Counted from the stretch's first letter, positions 1-8,364 are shown. The stretch: 64,000 bases of DNA from Colimorpha sp045640985 (GCA_045640985.1 JAZUFZ010000029.1:19807-83806), one strand, 5' to 3'. A program made the numbers and translations. The notes: a model not told the origin generated them from the letters alone.

Positions 1-22
1 CAATTCACTAAATTATATCATC

Positions 23-436
23 ATGAAGAAATTCATCAACCTTTGCCTGTCGTTTGCTATAGGTTCACTTTTGCTTACCTCGTGTAATAAGAATGAAGAA
101 ACCAGCGACCCTTCTATCATCGGTACCTGGAGTAGTACTGAAAATTCATATCGTTACTACTACTATTTTGACCAGACCGACACCCTTTTGCATGAGCAGC
201 TTACCTTCCGTGAGGACAATACCGTCCAGGTCATCATCACCGCAATTGAAGATACGATGGTGGAGCATTATACTGTCCAGGGCGACTCCCTTATATGGGA
301 AAATACGATTTACCAGATACTTACCCTGAACGATAATGAACTCATAATCGAGAATATGTCCGAGATGGAACCTGTTCCACCAAAGGATGACGATCTGCGC
401 GTGCTTACCCACCAGGAGTTTGAAAGAGTAAAGTAA
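23..436 (+). CDS. Small SPII lipoprotein, lipocalin-like
   Basis: The 137-residue product begins with a charged N-terminus, a hydrophobic segment and the lipobox LLTSC (Cys at about residue 21), so it should be lipidated and carried to the outer membrane or periplasm. After a short polar linker the sequence IIGTWSS opens a beta-rich domain with alternating hydrophobic strands and a Tyr run. This is the look of the small lipocalin-like lipoproteins common in Bacteroidota, which usually start their barrel with a G-x-W motif. Function is unknown. An intrinsic terminator follows at once, so this is the last gene of its unit; whatever precedes it lies outside the window. Confidence 0.75.
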   Translation: MKKFINLCLSFAIGSLLLTSCNKNEETSDPSIIGTWSSTENSYRYYYYFDQTDTLLHEQLTFREDNTVQVIITAIEDTMVEHYTVQGDSLIWENTIYQILTLNDNELIIENMSEMEPVPPKDDDLRVLTHQEFERVK

Positions 437-459
437 TCTACCATTATGATACAACCCAG

Positions 460-488
460 AAAGCATCCGTTTAGGATGCTTTTTTTTC
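460..488 (+). terminator. Intrinsic terminator after the lipoprotein gene
   Basis: A 9-bp perfect stem (460-468 pairs with 474-482) has a 5-nt loop and runs into a tract of eight T from 481. It separates the lipoprotein gene from the secreted protein at 546. Confidence 0.85.
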
Positions 489-545
489 TTCTCCCAAGCA
501 TATAATTTTTTTGACATTTCATCGTTATATCAGAAAATCCCTTTG

Positions 546-1094
546 ATGAAAAAACTGATACTCCTTCTTATACTATCCCTGCCGCTGTTATCCACAGCCC
601 AGGAAAGTCTTCAGATGCCAGATGATTACCGCACCTGTACGGGTCTTGTTCCTATCACTTGGGCACAGCTTCCCGATAGCGCTACCTGGTTCCTTACTAC
701 ATATAGCGACCCCGGTCAGTGCGACCGGTTTCTCAGTTCCTGTTACGAACAAGGATTCGGACAGACTTCGCGGCTTCGCAGGGCTTTGCATTATTGGGCA
801 TGGACTTCTGACAGCACATGTATCTGTTTCAGCAAAAAAGGCAAATGGACCATGGTAGAAGCCGCCGCAGGGCAGAATCTTACCCCTCAATGGACAAGCC
901 TCATACCCGAAAGCGTCCTTGATTCCATAGCACTCATCGCTTTTCATAAACCTGTTGGAAACCAGCCGTTGCAGATACTGCGCATCAGTCGTGCCCGCAG
1001 ACAGTATCAGGTAACCTTCCGTTTCGGCGATGCCCTTCCGCAGTCTATTCTCTACGACAGCCATTGGCGTCCCCGTTATATATTATCGGAATAG
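546..1094 (+). CDS. Periplasmic PepSY-like protein
   Basis: The 182-residue product has a signal peptide ending near LLSTAQ (SPI cleavage around residue 19). The remainder fits two copies of a roughly 70-residue unit: a helix (ITWAQLPDSATWFL and, later, SLIPESVLDSIALIAF) followed by beta strands that include FSKKGKWTMVEA and the closing ILYDSHWRPRYI. This duplicated pattern is typical of the Bacteroidota PepSY-like periplasmic family (DUF2874 type), whose role is unknown. The ATG at 546 is chosen over an in-frame TTG one codon upstream. The gene is flanked by terminator-like hairpins at 460 and 1158, so it is probably monocistronic. Confidence 0.65.
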   Translation: MKKLILLLILSLPLLSTAQESLQMPDDYRTCTGLVPITWAQLPDSATWFLTTYSDPGQCDRFLSSCYEQGFGQTSRLRRALHYWAWTSDSTCICFSKKGKWTMVEAAAGQNLTPQWTSLIPESVLDSIALIAFHKPVGNQPLQILRISRARRQYQVTFRFGDALPQSILYDSHWRPRYILSE

Positions 1095-1157
1095 TTTTCC
1101 CCGATAAAAAAAGTATAGCCCCTTCCGGAACAGATCCTCCGACCACAACTGATAAAA

Positions 1158-1180
1158 GAGGCGCCCCAGCGGGGCGCCTC
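1158..1180 (+). terminator. GC-rich hairpin, probable terminator
   Basis: A perfect 10-bp stem (1158-1167 with 1171-1180) closes a 3-nt loop 64 bp after the stop of the PepSY-like gene. The following TCCTGTCTT tract is only weakly T-rich, so termination efficiency is uncertain. Confidence 0.5.
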
Positions 1181-1305
1181 TCCTGTCTTCGATATCGTCG
1201 TTGAGATGTTTCTTCACCACCATATTTGCGCGTTAGGATGATAGAATGAGTGAAATTGCAATTTTTGATGACTTTTTGCGTATCTTGCTGGTAGTCTGCG
1301 GATAG

Positions 1306-1492
1306 CATCCGACATTCATCCGCCAAAAACCGACATTGTGTCGGTTTCATGTCGGTTCGGACTCGGAAAAGCGGCCGGTCGTGTGACTCGGAAAGGCGGG
1401 TCGGCTTTCCAAAATGGGAATTGGGTGTTTTTTCAATCTCATCCGCCACTTAACCGACACAATGTCGGTTCATGTCGGTTGAATGTCGGATG
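1306..1492. repeat. Cluster of TGTCGG half-sites with nested inverted repeats
   Basis: Outer inverted arms lie at 1306-1317 and 1481-1492 (12 bp, perfect). Inside are two 19-bp palindromic motifs, 1328-1346 (CCGACA-TTG-TGTCGG core) and 1452-1470 (CCGACA-CAA-TGTCGG core), each preceded by the direct repeat ATCCGCCA (1318-1325 and 1441-1448). Further TGTCGGTT copies lie at about 1351 and 1473. The symmetric half-sites could be operator sites or the ends of a small non-autonomous element. No coding gene lies between them. Confidence 0.7.
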
Positions 1493-1675
1493 ATTCTCGC
1501 TATAAATCAATAGGATAGCGAAAAAGTCGTAAAAAACTGCTATTTGCATTTCCAGCTGGAACTGCATCAGAATTTTACGGATTTAATGGTTGGGGCAGAC
1601 AAACGGCCGATCTGCGGAGATAAGGGGAGGAGGAGGGAGGCAGAATGAGAAATCCGATACCCACTCTTTCCGGCT

Positions 1676-1762
1676 GGTGTCGGGTATCTCTTTGGTGTTG
1701 GGTATCTCTTTGGTGTCGGGTATCTCCCTGGTATCTCTCTGGTATCTCCCTGGTATCTCCCT
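1676..1762. repeat. 11-bp tandem array (GGTATCTCCCT type)
   Basis: The array reads GGTGTCG (1676), GGTATCTCTTT (1683), GGTGTTG (1694), GGTATCTCTTT (1701), GGTGTCG (1712), and then four uninterrupted 11-mers of the form GGTATCTCYCT at 1719, 1730, 1741 and 1752. The 11-mer core TATCTCC recurs in the elements at 10230, 16520, 24488, 40634 and 59509, so this looks like one member of a wider intergenic family. Confidence 0.85.
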
Positions 1763-1824
1763 CTGCGGGACAGCGGAACGACACCGCAGCCGCGCCTTTA
1801 CCGGGGAGGCAAGTCGGAGCAAGG

Positions 1825-1848
1825 TCGGGGCGTAGTCCTACGCCCCGA
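1825..1848. repeat. GC-rich palindrome, possible terminator
   Basis: The arms 1825-1835 and 1838-1848 are perfect reverse complements with a 2-nt centre (effective loop about 4 nt). It lies 56 bp downstream of the stop of the minus-strand gene ending at 1904 and may stop that transcript, although no U-tract follows on that strand. Confidence 0.45.
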
Positions 1849-1903
1849 TTATGATGAAATCCATCTCCCCGGGCGGGAAGGCGAGAAGGAGATGAATCTA
1901 CGA

Positions 1904-2851
1904 TCAATACATAATCATTCTGACCTTCCAGGCGCCACGGGCATTCCTTTTCCGTTCTTCGTGTACGTCATGATTGAATATCGCGCACACTTGTTTCAGT
2001 TCATCATTGCTGTAGAGTTTCGTGTAGCTGGTATTTTCCAGGCTTTCGAGGGTGAGCGCCTCGAAGTTTTCACTGCCTGGCACATCAATGTTGTTCTCGG
2101 CATTGGTTTCTCCAGAAAGCGACAATTCCAGTGCGGACTTCATTTCCTCCGTGTATTTAGGGTCTCCGCCCCACACATTCGTTATGGTATCGATGATTTT
2201 TCCTGTCAGATAGGACACCTTGAACTCAAGTGTATCCAAATCTTCGTCCTTGGTTTCCTGACTGATGGAAGGATTGGCGATATGTTTCAGTGCCACATCG
2301 ATTTCTTCGTTGTAGTTTCTCAGATTCAGATAGAGGACATGCATCTTGCGGAAGTTCTCGTCTTCGCCATAGAATGCGTCGAGATGGATGTTTTCCATCG
2401 GTATCTTGAGTTTCTCGAAATGCTCTTCAGAAGGGTAACCTTTATATTCTATGTCTTTCAGTTTGGTTCTCATCGTGTAGGTGATGACGTAGTTACGATA
2501 CAGATGGCGCAGCAGGTCGTTCAGCAGTTTGCGCTGTGCATCCCGCGACAACTTCTTGGTGTTGCCTTCGGTCTTTTGCTGGGAATACCAGGTGATCCCG
2601 CCTATGCCGGCAGAGATCAATGCAATAACAAAAGCGGCTATTCCATAAAAGTTCCAACCGTCGGACCAAGGGTGCTGCCGTGTGTTGTCCTCTATTTTTG
2701 CAATATATCCATTATCTGGCTCATTGATTGACCGCAGTTCTTCGAGAATCTGCCGGCTGGTCGTGTCTGCCTGGGATGGGGCGGTTTGTTCGCCATACAT
2801 ATAGTTCATCGACAGAACCATACATATAAGAATGATGATGTTTTTTTTCAT
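1904..2851 (-). CDS. Membrane-anchored protein of unknown function
   Basis: Read from the internal ATG at 2851, the product has 315 residues and starts with MKKNIIILICMVLSMN, a clear signal peptide. An upstream ATG at 2908 would add 19 polar residues ahead of it and is less likely. A short periplasmic stretch is followed by one transmembrane segment (FYGIAAFVIALISAGIGGI, near residue 65), then by about 230 mostly helical, charged residues predicted to be cytoplasmic. No catalytic motif is recognised. Two membrane passes with a large soluble helical tail suggest a signalling or scaffold role, but this is only inference. The small secreted ORF at 2991-3176 lies just upstream on the same strand. 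Confidence 0.6.
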   Translation of the reverse strand: MKKNIIILICMVLSMNYMYGEQTAPSQADTTSRQILEELRSINEPDNGYIAKIEDNTRQHPWSDGWNFYGIAAFVIALISAGIGGITWYSQQKTEGNTKKLSRDAQRKLLNDLLRHLYRNYVITYTMRTKLKDIEYKGYPSEEHFEKLKIPMENIHLDAFYGEDENFRKMHVLYLNLRNYNEEIDVALKHIANPSISQETKDEDLDTLEFKVSYLTGKIIDTITNVWGGDPKYTEEMKSALELSLSGETNAENNIDVPGSENFEALTLESLENTSYTKLYSNDELKQVCAIFNHDVHEERKRNARGAWKVRMIMY

Positions 2852-2990
2852 TTCTACTTTTTTTACTTGTTGGATGAATGAATTCATTAAGATATTTTTC
2901 CTTTTCAAGGGTTAATTGTATAGGGTTTCTTTGTGTTCCGTCCGTCTGTGAGTTCGATGGCAACAAGGAAGGAACCACTCATAGGCGATC

Positions 2991-3176
2991 CTATTCGGCG
3001 TGGGTCCTGCCTCCGATGAATCCGATGCCTATCTGGAGGTTTATAGAGAATCCTTGGGGATAGCCGAAGTCGTTCAATGAGAGCGGCCCGTCGTTCCAAT
3101 AATGCAGCGGTCTCTGTGCATCCGCAGCCCCGAAAAAGAGAAGGACGAGTGTAGCAAAAAGAAGTGTTTCTCTCAT
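2991..3176 (-). CDS. Short secreted ORF, possibly a truncated gene
   Basis: The 61-residue product opens with a good signal peptide (LLFATLVLLFFGAADAQ, cleavage after ADA), then PLHYWNDGPLSLNDFGYP, and stops shortly after. The W-x-D-G-P-L-x-x-x-D-F pattern resembles the start of longer Bacteroidota secreted proteins (DUF922-like, N-terminal strand), so this may be the stump of a gene truncated by a nonsense or frameshift change. No continuation is convincing in the other frames before the gene at 2851. It could also be a genuine small secreted peptide. Confidence 0.4.
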   Translation of the reverse strand: MRETLLFATLVLLFFGAADAQRPLHYWNDGPLSLNDFGYPQGFSINLQIGIGFIGGRTHAE

Positions 3177-3315
3177 TGTTATATCTGTTTGATGAATTAG
3201 CCTTTTTTGTGTTTTTTACAGTAAAAAATCAGGTTATTACAGAATAATGAGGTGAGCTGACGGGTCGTAGTCCTGTGAGGGTACAAAAAAAAGACTCGTA
3301 CTGAGTCTTCTTTTG

Positions 3316-3400
3316 TGGTGCCCGGAACAGGACTTGAACCTGCACTCCTTTCGAAATACGCACCTGAAACGTACGCGTCTACCAATTCCGCCATCCGGGC
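3316..3400 (-). tRNA. tRNA-Leu (CAG)
   Basis: The 85-nt minus-strand transcript starts GCCCGGATGGCGGAA and ends TTCCGGGCACCA, with the CCA encoded. The D-arm AATTGGTAGACGC and TpsiC arm GGTTCAAGTCC are canonical. The anticodon stem TACGT/GCGTA encloses TTCAGGT, giving anticodon CAG (reads CUG). The extra arm is long (type II), as expected for leucine tRNA. Confidence 0.95.
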
Positions 3401-3436
3401 TTCGGGCTTTCTTGAACGGCCTTCGTTGTTTTTTTG

Positions 3437-3523
3437 TGGTGCCCAGAACAAGACTTGAACTTGCACGGCCTTACGGCCACTACCCCCTCAAAGTAGCGTG
3501 TCTACCAATTCCACCACCTGGGC
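3437..3523 (-). tRNA. tRNA-Leu (GAG)
   Basis: The 87-nt minus-strand transcript starts GCCCAGGTGGTGGAA and ends TTCTGGGCACCA with an encoded CCA. The anticodon stem CTACT/GGTAG encloses TTGAGGG, giving anticodon GAG (reads CUC/CUU). A variable arm with the stem GGCC/GGCC marks it as type II. It is upstream of the CAG isoacceptor with 36 bp between them; both probably come from the promoter at 3558-3589. Confidence 0.95.
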
Positions 3524-3557
3524 ATTGAAGGCTCTCTTTTTCTCTCGAAAGCGGGTG

Positions 3558-3589
3558 CAAAATTACATACTTTTTTGGAACTGACCAAA
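3558..3589 (-). promoter_or_regulatory. Bacteroidota-type promoter for the tRNA-Leu pair
   Basis: On the minus strand TTTG (3589-3586), a 20-nt spacer and TAATTTTG (3565-3558) match the Bacteroidota primary sigma consensus TTTG-N19/20-TAnnTTTG. It lies 35 bp ahead of the first tRNA. Confidence 0.7.
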
Positions 3590-3687
3590 TATTTTATGAA
3601 AAAAATATCTTTGTGTAATCCAATTGTCTGATTTTCCGATGGGTTTAGATTGGAATATTTTATGGGAATAGGGTTTGACAAGTGTAT

Positions 3688-3723
3688 AAAAGTCGCAGAT
3701 TGTGGGGGGGATCTGCGACTTTT
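3688..3723 (-). terminator. Terminator after the 1501-residue protein gene
   Basis: A perfect 13-bp stem (3688-3700 with 3711-3723) has a 10-nt G-rich loop. The A-tract at the left and T-tract at the right edge make it usable in either direction. It lies 24 bp past the minus-strand stop at 3747. Confidence 0.8.
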
Positions 3724-3746
3724 GGAACTGTAGAATGTATGTAAAA

Positions 3747-6700
3747 TTATTCGTTCTCGTCATCATCGGTGGCGGTGTTGGTGCCGTCGATGCGGAGCAG
3801 GAAGTTGGGAACTTCGCTCTTTGAGGTGCCTACGCGATAGCGGAAGGTCCCGAGATCATGGTCGGTGATTTCGCGTTTTTCGGCCGAGAGACTCTTGATG
3901 AGGTCTTCGATTTCGCCTACACTGGAGTAAACGATGAGTTGCTGTGTGTTGGCTTCGTAACTGAAGTAGTACCAGTGGTCGTTAGCGGCGGAGAGGTAGA
4001 GGTTGAGGTAGCTGGCATTTCCGCGACGGGTAATCTGAGCCTTGACGCGAATATCGACGTGGAGCTGTTTCTTGCCGACGAGGGCAAGGGAGGCCATGCC
4101 GCTGTAGTGGTAACCGAGTGCGGGAGAATACTGCCATTTGATGCCCTGGAGGAAGAAGGTGGATTCAAACTCTTTGGGGATGCGGTCGTATGCCCCGCTG
4201 GAGACGTAGATGGAATAGTTATCGTTTCCTCGTTCCTCGCCCTGGTAATATATCATGGCGTGGCGGAGCACTTCGTTGTCGGGATTGGTTGGGGAGAGGC
4301 GCAGGTCATCTGCAAACTGCTGTGCGATAGCGTTGATGATGCCGGCATCCATGGGGAAGGTTACGCCGAAGAGGGTGTTGGAGGTAAAGTTCTCGGGATT
4401 TTTGTCGAGCTGTGCTGTTCCGTAGGAGAAGAATCGTGAGAGTCCGTTCTTGAGTCCGAAGAAGAGGGAACCTTCGGCTTCAAGCTGGCATTGAGTAGTG
4501 TTATAGAGGAGATAGGGCGACACGACTTCGTTGAAGTTGTTGAGTTTCTCAGCGGAGGCAAGGGTGTAGGTTCGGGTATCCTTGTCGAAGGAGATGAGTC
4601 CGGTAGCGGTAACGAGTTCGTTGTCTGCAGCCCGTTCTTTGGTGAGGAATGCTATATGGGGAGCGAGGTTGTTTTTGTCGAAGAGTATGGATGCTGTGAG
4701 GCGGTCTCCATGCCAGTCGATAGGAAGTTCGGGTACGGTAATCTGGATGTTCTTAGGATCAAGATAGCCTTTGAAGGCGAGGAGTCCGAGCTGTTCCACA
4801 GAGGTACACTGATGGATGAGGCGCACGCCTCCGTCGAAATAATAGGGCTCTTTGTCGGCTTCTATGCGCACGATGCCTGCGAACCCGAAAGCGGAGGAGA
4901 GTGTGAACTGATCCTGCGACTGGATAGTTCCTTGGGCAATTGTAGTGCCTGAGGGGTTAGGCGCAATCTGGTCGAGATAGATTTTCTGTACGCCTTCGTC
5001 CTCATCGACATAGTCGATATATCCTTTTCCGGTGTAGCTGTTGCGGCCTTTGATGATGAGGTCGGCATCATATATGCTGTGGAATCCGTTGGAGCGTGAG
5101 GCGAGCAGCTGTGAGTGTTGGAGCTGCGACATTTCTCCGCCAGGATTGATATGAACTGTGTCTCCTGCGGGGGCGATAGCTGCGTCGGCCACGTTGATGA
5201 GGAACACGCCCCGGGAAGAGAGCTGGCCGAGATTATAGCTGTAGTCAGATGCGAGAGCGTAGTATTGCAGACTGTCGCATTTCGGGTCGGTAGAGACGAA
5301 TCTCACGCCTGGCTGCTGGGTATGGCGGAGGCGTTCCCGGATGGAAAGTCCTTCCAGTCCCCCGGAGGCTTCGCTCTTGCTGTTTAGAATGGTAAGCTGT
5401 TTGTGGTTGATGTCCCAATCCACCTTGTCAATATCGGCCACATATTTCATGACGGGAAGTTCGGTACGTTGGAGTGCCTTGTTGGAGGTAAGGGTGGCGT
5501 GATGGGTGGTGTAATCCACCTGGGATTTCATGTTCGTGGCGCGGTAGGCGGTTGCCTTATACACATCGCTGCGAAGCGTAAAGGAGGACACGTCGGCGAG
5601 CATCTCCATGGTCTTGAGCTGGAAGCGGTCAGACTCGAAGGTGCCTTCGCGTAGGGTTATGGTTCCGTTTGCCGTGGCTCCCTGTGGCTGCAGTATCAGA
5701 CAGCCTGCAAGTGTGGACTCGTTGTGGTACATCTGAAATTCTGGTGCTTTGGGGGCCTGGCACACCTGCATGGAGTCGAGGTAAGGATACCACGACTGAT
5801 GGGTGCGTGAGTTGTGGATTTCGGGGAAACCGCCCTCTTCGCGCACGATGAATGTATCGGTGGTAGCGAGCATGGAATCGGGGAGGAACACCATCTGGTT
5901 GGAGTGGGAGAAGGAGGTGAGATATTTCAGGTCTCCCATAGCGCGGAGTCCTTTGTTGGAGAGATTGAGACGATGTACGAACTGCCCCTTGCCTCCGTAG
6001 GTGGGAAGACCTTCCTTTGGGGTATCCATTACGAATCCAAGCGAATAGTCGCTCTGTACGGTGAGGGGCTGATGAATGTCCGGGAAAATTCCCGCTGAGG
6101 TGAGCGTACCCGAAAACCGCAGCGAATCGGTCTTGAAGTCCGTGAGGCTGTTGAGGGTGAACGGTTCAATCTTATAGTAGAATCTGTCGCGGATGTAGGC
6201 TCCGTTGTAGAGGTTTTTGTTGTCGAAATATACATAGCTTTCGGTCTGGCTCCGGAAAATCGGATATTCCTTGTTTTTGGTAAGCCCATTATGGTTGTCG
6301 GGTTTATCGATGTCAAGCGACCCGACGAGGTGGGAAAGCGTATTGTTTACGGCATGGAGTTTATTGGGGTCGTCGAAACGTTCCACCGAGAACACGAGAC
6401 TTTCTACATCGGGGAGATCAAGCGAGAAGCGGTCGTAGTAGAATGTGGCATCTTTGACGCGCATTCCGAACCGTCCTGCGTATATCAGTCCCGAGAAGTG
6501 CATCTCTCGGTCGCGCCGGATAACCAGATCGCCGCGGGTGGGTTTGATTTCTACATGCTGTGAGTCGCTTACAAAGAAACTGTCCACCCCGTGGATGAGC
6601 AGATCATTGGTGGAAAGGTCAAGTTCCGCATTACGGCGGGTCGTATTGGATTCCAGCGAGATGGCATCATAATCATAGTCGCGGCTCTTGCTGTAGGCGC

Positions 6701-8252
6701 GCATATAGTCGTTGAGGCGGTTCTTGAGATATACTATGCCGAGGTTCTCATCGAAGGAGACCAGTCCTCCTTTGGCGAGATTGTGTATCATAAGTTTTGC
6801 CTGCGAGACATCCATCTTGATAGCGCTTGCAAATTCGCTGATGGAGAACTCGTCGAGTCCGCCGTTTGCCTTGGAGAACTTGAATACCTTTACTACGGGG
6901 CTCTGCTCATCTATGCCCTGGATTTCGCGGTATTTCTTGAGCGAATAGTAGTTGGAGGACTCAAAGGTGGCGAACGAGGAACTTCCTGTCTCGCCCAGCA
7001 TCGACATCTCTATCATGTCTTTCTCGGGGTTCCATACCATCTGTTCACAGTACATGTCGAGGTTATGATAGGTGTTGGTGTAGGGACTGTAGTAATTCCG
7101 TTTTCCGTTGTTTACGAGGGTGAGCCTTTTGTCCGAAACGGCGTACCGCATCGAGATGCCGTTGTTGTAGATGGAATCTCCGTCGATATAGATTTTCACG
7201 GCTGCACGTTCCGAGAGGGCCTTTCCGTTTGCGATGGTGAACTTCGTGGAGGTCACTACGATGAAGGGCTTCCCGTCGCGGGAGAATACCAGCGAGGCGG
7301 GATGCTCCGTTGATGAGGTTACGAACTTGGCTCCGTTCAGCATGAATGTGCCTCGGTAGTCTGCCCCCGGGATGATGTCGTTGAGGACGAAGTCGTTCTG
7401 ATAGGAGCGGAATTTCGGGTAGTTGTATTTCTCGGGGTCCATGGGGTAGTCCAGAACATCTTCGATAGAACCCATGATAGGAGTGGTGAAATATTTCGTA
7501 TAGGTGAGCTGCACCGAGTCGGCCGTAAGTTTGGAAAGTTTCGTGTTGGCCTGATAGCGATTGAGGTCGGCCCAGCAGGCAGTAGTGGGTATGCCGGTCC
7601 GGTCCCAGGTGATGCGTCCTCCTTCTCCCACCCATTTGGAGTCCAGATAGTTGAACGTTCCCTTCGTGCCGTATATCGTACCGTGGTCTTTGTCGGAATT
7701 ATAGAAGATGTCGGTAGGGGTGGCGAAAGTCACGATGATGTCGCGGCCCTGGAGCGCAAGGGTATAGGGGGAGCCGGGCTGGGCCTGCCATACGGCGGAA
7801 CGTGATTTCTGCAGTGTGCGGTCGGTGATGAGCTGACGGGTAAATCCGGTGAACTCGTTGAATACTTTGGCAGTCTTGTTTTCCTGAATGAACTGTACGC
7901 ACGCTATCCACGGCAGGAAGTTGTGGTGGTCTGGCTCCGAGGTGTAGAGCATCCATACCAGGGTTATGAAGTCCGTGAGGTCGGGTATCTGACGGATTTT
8001 CTGTTTCTGGGCGGCTGAAAAAACCGCTGTCATCCGTTCCCTGGTCGGGTCATCAGTGGCATTATATACATCGGTGAAGAGCTTGATGACCTTGGCGTTA
8101 TCTTTCTTTCTGGCATCATCGCTGGTGGCGGAATTCAGGTAGGCAAGCAGTTGGGTAGGAAGATTTTCGGCATCAAACTGTATGGTTTTTTTCTGCGCAA
8201 ATGCCAGACTGGAAAAAGCCAGTATTGCGATGATGAGAATTGTGCGTTTCAT
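3747..8252 (-). CDS. Very large secreted/periplasmic protein of unknown function
   Basis: The 1501-residue product has a typical signal peptide (ILIIAILAFSSLAFAQ) and no later transmembrane segment. An N-terminal helical part (to about residue 130) is followed by more than 1000 residues of repeating beta-strand pattern, with recurrent phrases such as RDREMHFSGLIYAGRFGMRV and FRFSGTLTS-type strands. These recall elongated beta-solenoid or TamB/AsmA-like lipid-transport architecture, but homology is not established. Around residues 455-510 there is a helix-turn-helix-like stretch (ISEFASAIKMDVSQAKLMIH, then GLVSFDENLGIVYLKN), odd in a secreted protein. It lies downstream of ftsZ on the same strand, 112 bp away, separated by a long hairpin. 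Probably a conserved Bacteroidales envelope protein; specific role unknown. Confidence 0.75.
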   Translation of the reverse strand: MKRTILIIAILAFSSLAFAQKKTIQFDAENLPTQLLAYLNSATSDDARKKDNAKVIKLFTDVYNATDDPTRERMTAVFSAAQKQKIRQIPDLTDFITLVWMLYTSEPDHHNFLPWIACVQFIQENKTAKVFNEFTGFTRQLITDRTLQKSRSAVWQAQPGSPYTLALQGRDIIVTFATPTDIFYNSDKDHGTIYGTKGTFNYLDSKWVGEGGRITWDRTGIPTTACWADLNRYQANTKLSKLTADSVQLTYTKYFTTPIMGSIEDVLDYPMDPEKYNYPKFRSYQNDFVLNDIIPGADYRGTFMLNGAKFVTSSTEHPASLVFSRDGKPFIVVTSTKFTIANGKALSERAAVKIYIDGDSIYNNGISMRYAVSDKRLTLVNNGKRNYYSPYTNTYHNLDMYCEQMVWNPEKDMIEMSMLGETGSSSFATFESSNYYSLKKYREIQGIDEQSPVVKVFKFSKANGGLDEFSISEFASAIKMDVSQAKLMIHNLAKGGLVSFDENLGIVYLKNRLNDYMRAYSKSRDYDYDAISLESNTTRRNAELDLSTNDLLIHGVDSFFVSDSQHVEIKPTRGDLVIRRDREMHFSGLIYAGRFGMRVKDATFYYDRFSLDLPDVESLVFSVERFDDPNKLHAVNNTLSHLVGSLDIDKPDNHNGLTKNKEYPIFRSQTESYVYFDNKNLYNGAYIRDRFYYKIEPFTLNSLTDFKTDSLRFSGTLTSAGIFPDIHQPLTVQSDYSLGFVMDTPKEGLPTYGGKGQFVHRLNLSNKGLRAMGDLKYLTSFSHSNQMVFLPDSMLATTDTFIVREEGGFPEIHNSRTHQSWYPYLDSMQVCQAPKAPEFQMYHNESTLAGCLILQPQGATANGTITLREGTFESDRFQLKTMEMLADVSSFTLRSDVYKATAYRATNMKSQVDYTTHHATLTSNKALQRTELPVMKYVADIDKVDWDINHKQLTILNSKSEASGGLEGLSIRERLRHTQQPGVRFVSTDPKCDSLQYYALASDYSYNLGQLSSRGVFLINVADAAIAPAGDTVHINPGGEMSQLQHSQLLASRSNGFHSIYDADLIIKGRNSYTGKGYIDYVDEDEGVQKIYLDQIAPNPSGTTIAQGTIQSQDQFTLSSAFGFAGIVRIEADKEPYYFDGGVRLIHQCTSVEQLGLLAFKGYLDPKNIQITVPELPIDWHGDRLTASILFDKNNLAPHIAFLTKERAADNELVTATGLISFDKDTRTYTLASAEKLNNFNEVVSPYLLYNTTQCQLEAEGSLFFGLKNGLSRFFSYGTAQLDKNPENFTSNTLFGVTFPMDAGIINAIAQQFADDLRLSPTNPDNEVLRHAMIYYQGEERGNDNYSIYVSSGAYDRIPKEFESTFFLQGIKWQYSPALGYHYSGMASLALVGKKQLHVDIRVKAQITRRGNASYLNLYLSAANDHWYYFSYEANTQQLIVYSSVGEIEDLIKSLSAEKREITDHDLGTFRYRVGTSKSEVPNFLLRIDGTNTATDDDENE

Positions 8253-8277
8253 ATTCGGGTAATTATAAATAAAGAAA

Positions 8278-8338
8278 AACTGTGAATTGTGAACTGTGGC
8301 TGCCTCCAGTCTTCTTTGTCAGTTCACAATTCACAGTT
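8278..8338. repeat. Long inverted repeat between ftsZ and the large secreted protein gene
   Basis: The arms 8278-8296 and 8320-8338 are perfect 19-nt reverse complements around a 23-nt spacer. The arm is built of TGTGAATTGTGAACTG, a motif that recurs in degenerate form near other gene ends here (for example about 33390, 35005 and 36785). It may end ftsZ transcription or act as an mRNA stabiliser. It has no T-tract. Confidence 0.75.
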
Positions 8339-8364
8339 CACAATCTTTCTGTTCACTATCTGCT

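Larger units (their letters stand above)
1095..1903. other. Gene-poor interval of about 800 bp rich in repeats
   Basis: No convincing gene is present. Open frames here translate repeat DNA into short repeated peptides. The interval holds a GC-rich hairpin (1158-1180), a cluster of TGTCGG half-sites and palindromes (1306-1492), an 11-bp tandem array (1676-1762) and a near-perfect palindrome (1825-1848). It lies between the convergent genes ending at 1094 (plus) and 1904 (minus). Confidence 0.7.

Noticed and set aside
1676..1762. CRISPR array
   Set aside because: Units are 11 bp without unique spacers of 25-40 bp and no cas genes occur in the window.
1590..1854. Overlapping open frames with GISLVSGISLV-type repeats
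   Set aside because: They are translations of the 11-bp tandem DNA repeat in several frames and on both strands; no signal, start or family supports coding.
2905..3099. Joining the short secreted ORF at 2991-3176 to a second frame by a frameshift
   Set aside because: The second frame is Arg-rich and does not continue a secreted domain convincingly; a single frameshift cannot be shown from one sequence.
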